Below are positions 11,053-23,500 of a stretch of 60,000 bases of DNA, piece by piece. The notes below the pieces were generated by a model that worked only from the letters and a program-made list of their open reading frames with translations, did no database searches and was not told where the DNA came from. The DNA comes from Symsagittifera roscoffensis (taxonomy: Eukaryota; Xenacoelomorpha; Acoela; Convolutidae), in assembly GCF_963678635.1 (NCBI RefSeq), contig NC_087065.1:48550381-48610380 (forward strand), read 5' to 3'. Numbering within the stretch: position 1 is the first letter of the stretch; the number at the start of each line of letters is the position of its first letter. Both the position numbers and the translations under genes were made by a program.

Positions 11053-12490
11053 CCCTATCGCTCCCCCTCAAAAAACCAGTTCCGGCTGACTGAAGTGTAA
11101 TTTAAAATGATGTGACCAGCCACTGATTACGAGCAGGTTAATTCGAAACATAAAATGGTGCTATGGATCATTTCGCGGTTTATAGGTTTTCACTATGTAA
11201 TCAATCCTTCATTTAAATCCTTAATTGTTGTATTTCACGCCAAGGAATTGTGCTCGAAAAAATTGATTTGAGCTCTAAATTTATTTTAAAAAGCTAATAA
11301 TCCAGTTTAAGATGGAGTAATGATGTTAAAATGTTGTTCAGTTAAGAGGAGCGAATAAATAAATTGAAATTTCCTTGGATATTCGATAATTAAAGTAGCA
11401 ATTATCTTTATATAATCAATGACAAGCAAACTGTGCTCGGTAATGTATTGTTCGATTCTCAAAAATTTAGTATATTCCAATTCTTTTTTTGATTTGATCC
11501 TCGATTTTATATAACCTCTATTTCTTATTTCCGCTGTATAGTAGTCATTCGGAAAATGGAATGGGGCTGGTAACACTGTGTAACATACTAGCTGTTGACC
11601 TTTAGCTATAAGGGCTTAGAAGGCGTTACCCGTCTTCAATAATGATTGCCTTTCTGGTGCAGTTTATTTCACGGCTGGGGAAATCTTGCGCGAGTTGTTC
11701 CGATTATTAACATTTCTTGCTCTAAAAATACTGGTGTCCTAAGTAATTGCAATCTTTAACTTAAACCTTCAAATTGCTATGTTAATGGATTCATCTTATG
11801 CTGCGTGCGTTGAGGGTAATACTGTGCTTTCAATGTGAAGTGGATAGCTGCTGGTAATTAATTTCTCCATTCACGAAAAGATGTTTACGAATTTTCTGAA
11901 TTTCAAAATTTTCCATATTATCTTCTAGCAAAAACAGAATTTAATTGAGCTCTGAATGGGATAGTAGACAATTTGAGTTCTTATGAACGAAGCTAATTTT
12001 CACTTTTTTGGGTATATCTGTTTTTTTCATGTTGGTTTTGTGATCTTAAACAGCATGAGCTGATCCGCTCAATTCAAGTGCGTTGATTGAAGCCGAAAAC
12101 TGTTGCGACAGCATATTTCCTTAGCCAGGTTCGGTTACGAAATGAATAGTCCAGCATTTGAAGTCAATGTTCGGCAGTGGGTCGGGTATTCAGTCCCGAG
12201 TGTGCCAGATGTTGGTGATCGCGATAAAAACATCTTTATAGAATCAGTTCTTTTTGAGATGTTTCTTGCTTTTCTGTGCATATTTGAGAGCAAGTTCCGT
12301 TCTGTCTTGTTTTGCGATATGAAAATACAACAAAATTATTTTTGACTATTGCCCTGATACATGCCCTCTAATTTAGGTTCAGCTGTTTTCGACTTAATCA
12401 ATATCAACTGTCTTGCTTGTTGGTTTAAATACCTGTTATGTTCGAAATTTTTTCGTTGGAGGTAAGTTTTTAATATAGATTTTTTGCGTT
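11053..12490. other. Sec24 3' UTR and AT-rich spacer
   Basis: Apart from the AATAAA near 11354 I see nothing supportable. An 80-codon frame at 12103-12345 is not recognisable and has no splice context. Confidence 0.6.
11354..11359 (+). terminator. Candidate polyadenylation signal of Sec24
   Basis: First AATAAA downstream of the Sec24 stop, about 300 bp into the 3' UTR. Assigned by position and hexamer only. Confidence 0.5.
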
Positions 12491-12497
12491 GTTTACC

Positions 12498-12560
12498 TTA
12501 GCGATAAGCAGCAGTATTGCAATCGGGACCTGCAACTTTTTTTACCCAAAAAAAACGTTG
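12498..12560 (+). repeat. Short repeat module, fourth copy
   Basis: gcgataagcagcagtattgc, aatcgggacctgcaac and a tttttacccaaa run; related to 1369-1430. Confidence 0.6.
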
Positions 12561-12709
12561 CTTGCAGGAATGCTTTCCTGAACTCATTTCCTGAAAGCCT
12601 GTTGGCGACAAATTTACCGCTACAGATATATTTTGTGTCCTATTCGAAATTATCTCTTCTTTTTATATTTGTTGTAATTTTATCGACTCATTTTTTTTAT
12701 GTTTCGTTT

Positions 12710-13290
12710 TTTCGGATTTATAGGTTTCGCGTTTGACTATATATTATCGGCTTTGTGGACTCATATTGCGTTAATCATTCAAAAGCGAAAAATTTTGTTG
12801 TGTGTGCATGTGTTTTGAGGGCGGGAGGGTTTAATAGTTTTTTTTTAAAATTTTTTTCGGCTTGATAGGTTTTAGCCTATGTTATATCTGTTAAGTGAAC
12901 TCATTTTGTAGCGTTTAATGAGCTGTGCGTGTTTTGAGGGTGAAGGAGACTTGATAAATTTTTTAATTCTTAAATTTAGAATTATTTTCGGCTTTTTTTA
13001 AATTTTTTTTTTGATTTTATAGATTTTGGCTAGTATTATATCGGCTTAGTTGTTGCGTGTTTGATGGGGGATGGGGACTTATGAAATGTTTTGATTTTTT
13101 TTCGTCTTAAAGGATTTCTGCTAAGGTATTCCCGGCTTTGTTACTCCTCGATAATTTTTTTGATAGATCTACTTTTTTGACATTCTCGAATTTTTTTTTC
13201 GGCTTTGCCTTTGTTTCAATTTATTCGGGTTAAAAAGTTTCAGATCATATTATATCGGTTATTTGGCCTCATCTTGCTGCATTTGATGAA
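12710..13290 (+). repeat. Degenerate tandem repeat, period ~110-170 bp
   Basis: Four imperfect units share a core like ttggctngtattatatcgg, then gnctcatnttgcg and ttnatgag. Cores lie at about 12721, 12870, 13020 and 13240. Single units occur at 8755 and 19325. The T-rich filler varies in length. Confidence 0.6.
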
Positions 13291-13529
13291 TGAAAAAAAG
13301 TTATTTATGCGTGTTTTTGAGTGACTCCACAGTTTTTGATAACTTCAAGTTATCTTTTTGTGAATTGGGAAAAGGTCAATGAAGACAGTCAGAAATAGTC
13401 TTGTGATTATGTTTACATACCTGTTCAACAGTCAGAAAGAAAAACAAAGAAAAAGTCCAACTATAGTACAGAGTGCGTGAAACCGGATTGGAGTTATTGC
13501 TGTCAGTGACTGCTTATAAAATGCAGGCG

Positions 13530-14411
13530 GCATTACCGCGTTGAACGGCCAGGCCAAGTCGTTGGTTGATTGGAGACTGATTTTTTCTCTCGTGTGATCT
13601 CATCCGTTTTCTTGGAAACATTTTTCGCCAAATCCGCCAAGGGTTTCCACGGTAACTGGCTCAATAATTTAGCAAGTCGCTGTAGTGGTTTCGTTTTACA
13701 GTTTCTTGGGCAGTGGCACCTGGTTGCTTAGCTGTAGCGAAATGAGTGTCTGCTACTCGGTGAACGCATGTGAGGTGTCCCAAGCTAGAGATCTTCCTCA
13801 AGACCATGGTAACATTGTCATGCCATTTGGCCTTCTTCCGTCATTTTGTAGCAGACTGACAGGCTCAAGGGTAGGTGGTAGTGAGGTAGTGCGGAGGGCT
13901 TCGCGGATCACTTGATTGCCTAGGCTGTGCCTTGATTAGCGCGGCTTCAGAATTGCAGACCAGAGCATGGTTACCTAGCTCATCAGGGTCAGTGCCTCAC
14001 ACGCAACTCTGCGCATAGAAGACAGCAGCACCAAGTCGAAGAGCACATGAAACACGAAACTGATCGTCTGTGAGAGCAAGCCACAAATAGCTTGAGGGTA
14101 GAGAGTTCAACCAGTCGTGTGAGCCTGGTGCGGAAACTCCGAGAAGACGCGTCTTATGGTAGTCAAATGATTCACGGAGTAGATCATCATTGACTTTAGC
14201 GGCAAGGGGGCGTAAATCAGGCTTTCTGTTTCAAGGGCTCTGACGGACTGCGCATGTTTTCAGAGACCTTGGACCGCCAGTAGTCGACTGCTTCGTTCAG
14301 AAGTGTGGTAGGTTCTTCGCCGGCAATTGAAGTTGCCAGGTCATTCGTTGACAACTGACGAGATATAGACAGGTCCGGCAACGTCAAGTGGGCATTGTAT
14401 ACCGAATCCAC
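13530..14411 (-). pseudogene. Retroelement C-terminal domain fragment
   Basis: Minus-strand blocks include SEPLKQKA, RPLAAKVNDDLLRES, KTRLLGVSAPGSHDWL, DQFRVSCALRLGA, and at the end TAKQPGATAQETVKRNHY and LAVQRGNAACIL. In related elements this region includes a nuclease-like DGxxLxPW...WDxT block, which is scrambled here by frameshifts. Confidence 0.75.
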
Positions 14412-14455
14412 CCATTTTCAGTGGAACCTAATTTGCTGTCAGTCGTCGTTGATGG

Positions 14456-14848
14456 TCACATTGATGATCTTTTTGAATGTGTCGCTTTGAAACGAAGTTT
14501 CATGTCCAATAGCATGCGGTGAATGGCTAGGAAGAACCCCTCAGAAGCTATTGGATCTCCTTGTTGAAACCTTCCATAAGATTTGATGAGATAGTCGCCA
14601 TTGGAGAGGAAGCTGTGTTTCTTGTAACAGGATGAGTAAAACAGAAAAAAGGTCGGATTTTTCAGGTTTGACTGTGCAATGCAGTCTCGTCTTAGCGTGT
14701 TGAATGCATTGCTGAGATCCAGTTTCAAGAATGACGTGTCGTCGGATGCGTTGATCAGAAATGAATGTGCTGCGGCTTCGGTTCCATTCCTTGTCCCTGC
14801 GCCGAGTTGAAGTGCAGTAACCATAGTAGACAGCTTGTTTCTGACCAC
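14456..14848 (-). pseudogene. Reverse transcriptase palm fragment
   Basis: Contains LQLGAGTRNGTEAAAHSF, the catalytic-motif-A block LDLSNAFN (Asp present) and QQGDPIA (motif B). It stops where motif C should begin, after THSKRSSM. An overlapping minus-strand frame (14948-14541) carries upstream sequence shifted by one. Confidence 0.85.
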
Positions 14849-15694
14849 TTTTGAGGCGCATTTTGCTATCAGTTTTCTGGTCTCTCAAAAAACTGATCAA
14901 GTTTTCTGGTCTCACTAAAAGGTTGGCTCTAGCGAGAACAGGAGACACGTTCAGGTTCTTTGCCGGCTTAGCATCTATTTAACAGCATCTGTAAAGGATA
15001 TCAGGGCTGTTTCCTGCTGTTTTTGCAGTGCAGGAGCTCAGATCTTCCAGTTCCTGCGGACGCAGACCTGAGGGATTACCTGCTGAGCCAGCGGAGATGC
15101 TGCGGATGGCCTGTTTCGCCATTATTGGGGATATTCTGAGGGCTTCTATATTGTCAGTAGCAAACCAAGCCGATCTGAGCATGTTGGGGGATGCTTCGCT
15201 TGAATCTAGATTCTAGTGTCTTCGTTCTGGGGCTCCATGTCTTCGTCAGATGACATGAGTCTGACAGCTCCTTTGATGTCACCTTTGTCATTTTTGGATG
15301 ATTTGAGTTCAGATTTAGAGTTTTTGCGGGTGCTTTTTTTGTTTGGCGAATGAGGTTTAGAGGAGAGGGTCTTCCCTCAGAAAAATTTCGCTGATCTGAC
15401 AGTTGAAAATGCTGGTAAGTGACGAAGATCTCTGTTTCACTGCGCGAGATGCGGCTCTCAGGCTCGTTGCAAGCATTAACATCATCGGCAGGGTCGTCAG
15501 GGTTCCTGAGGATTTTGTTCACAGTTATATCGAGTGCCAGTTCGAAATTGTTGGGTAATGCTTTGAGAGTAAACTTCAACATATGCTGGCATCTGGTTTT
15601 TCATGTCGCCCATGAGTATGATCAGCTCATTCGAGGTTTCGGGAGGTTGCATTACATCTTGAGACTTGTCATATAGCTCGAGAGACCCAAGCTG

Positions 15695-15925
15695 TTATGT
15701 CAGCCCTGTGGAGCTGGATTGAGATGACTCTAATGAACAGGCATTGCATGTGTAATCAGCGGTGTATAAGTCGCTGCTGGGGAGGTCACTGCATTTGAGA
15801 TGGAGCCACCCTTCACATATCGCACATCGACCAGATTTTTTTACATATGATTTTTTCTGATGATGCTCTTGCAATGGCTGTAGTATGTGGTTGTTCGTTT
15901 CTATCCCGCCATGCTGTCTCCACAA
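15695..15925 (-). pseudogene. PHD-finger fragment of the retroelement
   Basis: An open 76-codon piece with the spacing C-x2-C...H-x2-C...C-x2-C of a PHD finger (CAIC, HLKC, CNAC). One Cys pair at the front is missing or lies beyond a frameshift. It precedes the RT pieces on the same strand, as in PHD-containing non-LTR elements. Confidence 0.7.
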
Positions 15926-15970
15926 CCATCCTTCAATCAGTTCTTCATTCAGTTTCGAGTTCTATTCTTA

Positions 15971-16320
15971 ATGAGTCACTGGAATAAACCATTGTAGCGA
16001 CAACTGATCATAGAAGGTTGCAGTATCAATTTTTGTTCGGCGGTTAACAGCACAGAGGAAGCAATCTCCTGTCTCTCGACAACTTTCACCTATTTAATAA
16101 GCTTATCACAAAAATTAGGCTAAAGGTGAAACTTTTGTTGAACCATTTTTTTGGCTAAACCGCTGTCTACTCAAGTTTTATCCGCTTTGGCATGGCTTTG
16201 TAGATTGCGTTCATTTGGCATTCGATTGTTTTTACTTCGCATGGTGTTCTTCAAAAATAATTTCAAGACAAGTCGAGGGAAATATTTTTAAAATTCAAGT
16301 ATCTTTTTTAAGATTAACGT
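15971..16320. other. Spacer with no recognisable content
   Basis: AT-rich unique sequence between the retroelement and a family-1 repeat; no ORF, splice pair or repeat seen. Confidence 0.5.
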
Positions 16321-16324
16321 AGTC

Positions 16325-16770
16325 AAGACTTATATAAGTCTTGCTGATTTTTTCTGTTTTTTTTTCAGGGAAAGTCTTAAAAGTCTCTAATAAATACATG
16401 TGCATTCATACATATTGATGCATTTATGAATGCTTTTAGGTATATTTGCACTTTATGAGTTCAATTAAAATTCATCTGCTGAAAGTGACGTAAATAGCAC
16501 TTTCCAAAAACGAAAGTGGAAATGGCGCGAAAAAACGTGAACGATTTCTAGTTTCGAAAGTGGAGTTCAATTTTTAGATTTCCAGCGGAATAAAACTTTA
16601 CCTGTTGATCCAGTTTTCTCTAGTTGATGTCATGTTATATCACAAAAGCGCCAATCATAAATTGTTCTAGAATTTCAAAGAGCTTAAAGGGCATCTCTTT
16701 TTTTCTTTGAAATTCGAAAGCTGAAATTTTTTCAAGAAAGTCAGTGTTTTTTAATATTTACTTGCGTTCA
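16325..16770 (+). repeat. Interspersed repeat family 1, copy 6
   Basis: Starts agacttatataagtcttg and follows the copy at 6468 closely (tgcattcatacatattgatg, ttcatctgctgaaag, aatggcgcgaaaaaacgtg, gaacgatttctagtttcg). It also shares the final cttgcgttcattactctt. Confidence 0.85.
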
Positions 16771-16914
16771 TTACTCTTTTCCAATCTTCGATTGGCTATG
16801 TTTTGGACATTTCAGCGCTTGCGACTAGCAGGCGTCATCAAGCCGGATTATAGACTTGTTCAGCTCAACAAGTTCGCTAACAAAATCACCTAATGGTTTA
16901 ATACACCTAATGGT

Positions 16915-17580
16915 CAACCTACAAACATATTATGAGCATGTCAAATAATCGTTGTTCTCACCATTGAAAATGGGGAGGAACTTTGTAATCGGGTGTGTTT
17001 TAGTTTTATATCTTTTTGTTTACCATGCAAAGTTAGGTACCACAAATACTCATTGGACTGGGTCGATTGATATATCATAATAAATCCCTGTAAATCGTGA
17101 TTCGAACGACATTAAAAAATTTCTCCAGTTGAGAAAAACTGCGTGGAATTTTTGCTTTTTCATCTAAGTTCGAGTGAGCAAGCTTACATAAGTCCCTCTA
17201 GGCTTAATTTAAGCCTTGAAAATGTAACTTTACTCACGCTTTACAAATTTTGAAAAAATTTTGATCAATTATAAAAATTTTTGAAACTTTTTAATGTGTT
17301 TTTACTATTTCCTTCGTTTTTCTAGTAAATTTTTTTTCAAAAATTGTTTTCCGAACTGCCTGTTTTACAATGACTGTCGAAAATGCTTAACGTCTAGTTT
17401 TTTGCTCAGATTCTACTATCACCACGCTGAAAAAAAAACGTCATTAATTAAAAAAAAAAAATTGGTCGGAATATTCTCGACTACTTGCACCGTAACCGGA
17501 TATCATTGTTCGAATTTTTTTTGTTGGTAAATTTACAAAGTTGGATGGTGTATTTTTTAAGTCTTCATTCATTCGGCCCA
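16915..17580 (+). repeat. Repeat family 3, forward copy
   Basis: Matches the reverse complement of about 26190-26870 over the whole length. Shared landmarks: gaactttgta...gggtgtg, ttggactgggt, gacattaaaaaatttc, the ttcgagtgagcaagcttaca type, ccttgaaaat, caatgactg, and cagattctactatcac. The copies are diverged and open to neither protein; origin unknown. Confidence 0.7.
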
Positions 17581-17639
17581 AAAGTTATATCGACGTATTG
17601 ACTTCTGATTGGGAGGTGCGCTTTTTATGAAAACTTATT

Positions 17640-17835
17640 TTTTTCCGCTGAAATCGTTTATTCGATCCCATGCCATAGCGATGATGGTTTGCGAGGACGA
17701 GCGCTCACTTGACCTCTAGCTGCAGGCTTATCACAGCCTGACTAATTTCAGCTGCAATAAAGGTACGACGTGAAAGTTCTATAGGCAAAAAAGAGCTTTG
17801 CTTAACAAAATAACACTGTCTGGAATGTTGGGAGA
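17640..17835 (+). repeat. Repeat family 4, copy 1
   Basis: Shares cgaggacgagcgctcacttg, acctctagct, cagcctgactaatttc, agctgcaataaaggt and aacaaaataaca with 24555-24800. Confidence 0.65.
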
Positions 17836-18147
17836 CTTACAAAGGGACTATCCTTCGACAGGACTGTTGATAGCTCCTCTGCAGTTTGCAGGAACCACAT
17901 TATTTTTATTATAAAGGATGTCTGCTCAGCATATTGCTGCTTTTTTGCCGCTCCATTGTTTTTGTCTTGTTGTTTTTTTGAACATTCAATTGTCTTACTT
18001 GGCATGTTTTTCAAAATGAACTGTGTTCATTGAGGCAAATCGAGACATTGAAATTTCGATAGTTTTTGAGATGTTTTTACACTTGAGCTTTTGTTTCATT
18101 TTCTGGCGGCTATTTGGCCATGCTCTATTTGTATTATTGCAGCTGTT

Positions 18148-18164
18148 GCGAAGCTCCGCTTCAC
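18148..18164 (+). repeat. Isolated SINE-tail hairpin
   Basis: GCGAAGC-TCC-GCTTCaC resembles the terminal hairpin of the SINE-like copies (4295, 7810) but has no identifiable head. Confidence 0.45.
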
Positions 18165-18239
18165 CTTTTTGCACTTTTTTTAGCCTCAGCCACTCTCGTC
18201 TCAATTTTGGTCGACTGAATCGCATGGTTTTTTAAATAA

Positions 18240-20290
18240 TTTTTAAATATCTGTATTGCGGTTACCATCAAGACAAGGCATAGCTAAAAAACCGAAATCG
18301 TCTGACATCTAGTTTTAATAATTCTGATCTGTTTCCGAGTTTTGCCATGAAAAATAGTTTTAAATACGGTTGTTGGTTTTTATTTTTTTTTCGAATTTAG
18401 CTATTTTTTCAAGTGACTATAAAAAATATTCTAATTTTTCCATTGTTTCAGCTCTGTTTTTTCATTGTTTCAACTCTGTCAGATAAGTTTCCTGTTATCG
18501 TCTACTGAATATACTGGACGTTGATAGCTATTGCTATTGTAATTTTTGTTTTTGTTCGGGGTTTTTATCGCAGGTTCTGAGTCTCTGAAAATATAAATAG
18601 TAAAACGTTTGTCAGCTTTTGCTCTTAATGAGTTAGCATTTTTGAAATTTCGACTTTAATTTTGCAAACAATTTATGTGAGGTAGATTATTTTAGTAAGC
18701 TTCAAGGTTGTTTCTAGTGTTTTATTCTCTTTATTGCATGTTCTTATCTCCGGAAATTAAATGATTTTAACGCATTTTTTATGCTTGTCACCTTACAAAG
18801 TTAACCGTTTTGGAAATTTGTCCCAATATGTTCATAGTTTTGCTGCATATGCACATTGCTTCATAATATTAAATAATTTGCTATTGCCGAAATTTTTGAT
18901 CAGCAAGGGTGGTGCTATGGGGTACTGACTTTTTCCCTTAAATAACTTTGTTCACAGAATGGTCAATTTGATAGGAATGGTAATTCTCGGGACATGCTCA
19001 ATTTCTAAAAACTAAAATAAATCTAACTTATCTATATAGGAAATAGAAGGAGTATGTTTGGGGAATTAATTATTTTTTCAATTTATTATTTATCAATTTT
19101 TTTTCGGATCCGGGTTTTCGGCCTAGTTCTGTCGGTTTATTTTCCATTTTTAAGTGGTGTTTATATTATCTGTTACTAATTTTTATCGTCGTACTTTGTA
19201 AAGCATGGAGTTTTTTTGGTTCTAAATGTGTTTTTAGTATAATTGAAAGTTCTGTAGTTCGTCATTTTACCAAGTCTGATTTCGTATAATTTTGTCTTCT
19301 AAAAGAGTTGTTTTTTGACTAGACGGTTTCGGCTGGAATTTTATATCGGCTTATTCAACTTGTATTGTGTAGTTTTAAATGCCCAAAAGTTCCTTTTCGA
19401 CAAAATCAGGTGTTATGAAAATGTGTGCGATTAGGTTTTTCCATTTCTGAGATGCTTTCGAAACTGTTTTCATTTTTTGCAAGTTTAAGATCGGCACAAA
19501 ACTACTCTTTCTATTTTCAAAAAAAGGGTATCAGGCGGTTGTGGGAAGCTCCCTTGTATAAGCGGATACACCAAAAATTTTGTACACAAAAAGGTATGAT
19601 TCTCGGAAAAGTCGAGTTTTCAATTTATTAACTGTTTTTTTTGGAAACTTTTTGAAATTTCTCGAAAACTACCCAACCAATTCTTAAGTTAGGTGTGAAT
19701 CAGAAAGCTGGTTTTGGGAGTTTTCTATGCTCAAGCTATCACGACCTTCGTTTTTGACTTTTCTTAGAAAGTACCCTATTAAATCTGAGATGGAAGGTTC
19801 GATCGAAAGAGCCGGTTGCGATAATTTTTCCTACAGAAGCTGCTACTTTTTTTTAAATGTTAGGCCTTCAAGTACTTTTTATCGAGACGTGCGAATATTT
19901 TTGTTCATTCAGTTTTTTTTCCAATTGTTTTTTCGACTTCATGTTTTATGTAGCTCTGCTTCGTCTCTGTTTTGATTTTTTTATTGAAAGTTGAGTTTTG
20001 CCTCTGATTGAGTAACAAATACTCTGTGAAAAAGTAAAGCCAGAAACAAAGCATTCTCCGAGAAGAGCCTAACGCTTGTGCTAGATAAATGAGCTAGCAA
20101 GCTAGCCAGGTTCTGTTTATAAAACAAAAGTAAATTGTGTTATCGGCTGCTTGAGTAGTGAACTAACAGTTAGTAAAATGGTGGCTGGTAATTGTGTTCT
20201 GCTTTCAGGTTTACTATGAACAACATTGCACTATCAAATAGTATTACTTACAAATTATCAGTTACTGGGTTAGTTTTTACAAACTCCCAG
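18240..20290. other. T-rich spacer
   Basis: Contains a diverged short repeat module at 18895-18958 (gtggtgctatggggtac, tttcccttaaataac, ttgttcacag) and one unit of the TATTATATCGG repeat near 19325. Open frames at 19425 and 19727 are short and unrecognisable. No promoter could be defined for the gene that follows. Confidence 0.55.
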
Positions 20291-20544
20291 AAACCGACCA
20301 GCAGTACACATATTTGCACGAGTTGAACTTAACTTCGATGGTCGATCTCAAATGATGATAATATTAGGACCAAAGACTCAGAGGTACTGCGAGACTTTTC
20401 TGCAGCATTGCACGGAAAAAGAAGGACAATTGGTGATTGCATCTGAAGACCTGAAGAATGTGTTTCGAGGCAGTAAATTGTATCCCACCCCGACCCAAGT
20501 GTTAAATATAGTGCATCAGGCTTACAAGAGTCAGAGTCCTAACC
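20291..20544 (+). CDS. EF-hand/NDT-like gene, exon 1 in window
   Basis: Encodes DGRSQMMIILGPKTQRYCE and then SEDLKNVFRGSKLYPTPTQV, an EF-hand-like helix-loop-helix. In-frame sequence upstream of the ATG (VHIFARVELNF) reads like protein, so the true start may be in an earlier exon. Donor AACC|GTAAGT leaves phase 1. Confidence 0.7.
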
Positions 20545-23500
20545 GTAAGTTTCTAAATGATTTTCTCTATAGTTTAAATCGGTAAGCATGAACTGGTTCT
20601 CCACTATATTACATAGTAACGAGTTTTCACCCTTATAAAGAAAGAAATCAATGTTAAAAATAAAAATAATTTTGTACCTTGCAGTACCTTGCGTATTGAC
20701 TGATGTCATTTCTGAGTGATGTCGATGGTATTTTTCTTTTAAAAACTATTATATCAACGATATGAATTATTGTTTCAGATGCAGTCACCTTCGGTAGTTT
20801 TTGCGCGGGAATGTACGAGTTCGAGTGTCGATTGTCTCTGGCAAAACAGACTAGAGACATTCCGAGTCCAGAAGATGACTGGCAGAACCCGATCTACTAC
20901 CAGTCACATTACAGTCCTCTTAAGAGCTCCAAAACCATGCACTTCTCCAAGGAGTCCAAACAAGCGTCATCACTTGACCGCGACGAAATCTACGAAAGCG
21001 GCAGTCGCACAATCAGTCGTCTAACTTCATCCTGTCACAGTTCTCCTTTGTCATCAACAATGGATATAGTTTACAATAAATTGGGGTCACAGTCAAAAAC
21101 CGCGACAACCGCCTCGCTCCAAAACTTCTTCATCAAACCCCACGAAGTATTTCTGGGAGGAGCGTGCAACCCGACCACGTGGCGATGGGAGATAGCGATT
21201 CCATACCTGAAGCATAATTTTACGACATACTTCAATCCGCAGAAAGATAACTGGTCTCCGGAAATGATCGAGAGCGAGGAAATAGCCAAACGCAGCGCTA
21301 AGTTGCTTCTTTTTGTTCTTGATTGCCGAGAGACGAGAGGTATTGTGTCGCTTATAGAGGTTTGCCACTTGGCTGGGGCAAAGAAGCCGCTTCTGGTTGT
21401 ACTCATAGGCGAAAAATATACTGCCAACACAAAAATCAACGGACAGACTCTAAATAACGAAGAAATAGATGATTTGAACAGAGGCTTAGTGTTGCTGAAT
21501 ACTTTCATAGACAAAATGATGGTGCCTGTTTTCGGTGAAATGAAGTCAGCGCTGCAAGGTATGATAAGTTAAGATGATAACTCTGTTAAATGAATGAGAG
21601 CAATTTTGTTTGGCATTTATTTCCTGGAATACAGTCCGCTTCAAGTTAGATTTCAAGTTCAAGCACAAGTGGTTTTTAGTTTTTCCTCCTCAAATGCCAT
21701 TTCAATCTCGGACATTCAGCAAAATATATCACGAATCACTTGTGCTTTCCTATTAGTTTTGCATTACTTTTTTACCATAACATGCATGAGATTTGTTTGA
21801 ACAATCGTTCTTCACGTGATATTGAGTGATTCCACATTTTAGCCTGCTCGTACCTTCTGAAGTATAACAAACACCCTTCTTGTCTGAACAGCTACTCTCA
21901 AATTCCTGATATAATGGTGGGAGAATCACTTGGAGAAATTAGGCGTTGCTTCAATGAACTCGATCTTCAATCTCGCGGATTTTTGAGCTTAGACGAAACT
22001 TGCTTGGCATTGAAGCTTCTTTTCGGGCTACATGCTGAGTTTCCATCTCTTTTCTATCAGATTTTGAGGTCGCATTTTCTGCAGCGATCTGAAGATGAAG
22101 ACTCTCTTGATGATGTTCAAATAAGTTTGGATGAGTTTTCAGCTCTTGCGGTGGAAATGTCGGAGTTCTTGACATCGACGGAAAATAGTCGTGGCTTCAA
22201 ACAGAAGCGAATTCGTCGAAAAGAATCGAATGGAAATTCACCTAGACTCAGCAGTACTTATTACACATGGCTATCAGCGGGATTCCTCAATCCAGTGCCA
22301 AAAGAAACTCGCAGTGAAATGTCTGATATGCCTCCTCTTTTACTGTCTTCCCCTTTTCTCACATCTTGTGCGCCGCTGAAAAAGGATGTGTTTCTTGGTT
22401 AGTTTCTGTTGTCATTTTTTTGTTAAATCTAATAGTTTTGTAGAATAACTGGAACGCTACTCGTTTGAAGTTAACCTAATTATTTATAGTTGTTTTCACT
22501 GTCAAAAATGAAATGATTTTGAAAGAGACCGTTCTAAATTTAACGATCGAGTAATGTGAAATTTTTCATGAGTAAATATTTTTTTGATTAATTTAGTGTT
22601 GGGTTGTTTGCTAAAGATCAAAAATTTCTATCAATTTTCTGCTTGATTATAATGAGTATTGTATAACCATATTTGAAAAGCAATAGCTTTCTACTGCTTG
22701 TTTTTTGTTGTGATTTGAAAACACTTTGAAGGTATTTGAGACATTAGATAAATACGCGGAGATTTTTAGCAAATTCCGGGATGCGGAATTTTTTCCTTTG
22801 TACGCGCCGATTACGCGGCAATTTTGCTTTTATGCGCTAAATTACCAAAAAAACTGAATTTCTTCAAATTTGATTGCTATTCACATAAAGAAACAGCAAA
22901 TCTTTGAGTGTTTGGGGGTCCAGTCTGTGTCGGTTTTGCCCAATTTTTAATGAAAAATGCTTTTTAATGAAAAAACTTGTTTGTAATTGACTTCCAAAAA
23001 CTGTTTCAAATCTTCCGCGGCGGTAGGTTCGTTACAGATAGCTGTACCAGATAAAATAAACTAGCGAAAAGCAACAGCTTGTTCAGAATTAGCCAATAGG
23101 ATGCGCTGGTTAATGCGGAAAATCACTAATTACGTGCTTATTGATGCAGTTACGCGGAACTGAATTTAGGTCATTTTACGCGCCAACTATGCAATTTTAC
23201 GCGCGGCGTATTTACCCAATGCCTGGTTATTTGTCTAACCGGTGGGTATTCACAAGTACCAAAATATTAAATCAGTCCCATTTGTACCAAATTTAAAAAA
23301 AATCAATCGCGTTTGTACCGAAAATATTCAATTGGCCAAAGACTACTAAGCCGACTATTTTAAGCTCTTGGCTTAAGGTCGCCTGTGTGCGCGCTACGCA
23401 CGCGTCGCCGGTTTGCGGCGATAACCGGATCTAATTTTCGTGTAGATTCCTACCCTCTGTTGGCAAACTCGCAACACGGTGGCGCGACTGCGGCGGTCAT

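Larger units (their letters stand above)
13517..15970 (-). pseudogene. Decayed PHD-finger non-LTR retroelement (reverse transcriptase)
   Basis: Read on the minus strand, the pieces appear in the order expected of one long retroelement protein. A PHD-type finger comes first (15925-15695; CAICEGWLHLKCSDLP ... YTCNACS). A linker follows, then the pre-RT block SAGNPSGLRPQELEDLSS (15182-14979). RT motif A is FLKLDLSNAFNTLRRD and motif B is GRFQQGDPIASEGF (14848-14456). A C-terminal domain follows with HDWLNSLPSSYLWLAL and ALRLGAAVF, ending in LAVQRGNAACIL and a stop near 13520. RT motif C (YxDD) is not readable, and frameshifts separate every block, so this copy is dead. The family is a non-LTR element common in invertebrates; the exact clade is not settled. 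No poly-A tail or target duplication was found. Confidence 0.85.

Noticed and set aside
21071-21514. 147-codon minus-strand frame
   Set aside because: Antisense shadow of NDT-like domain 1; no splice context or recognisable protein.
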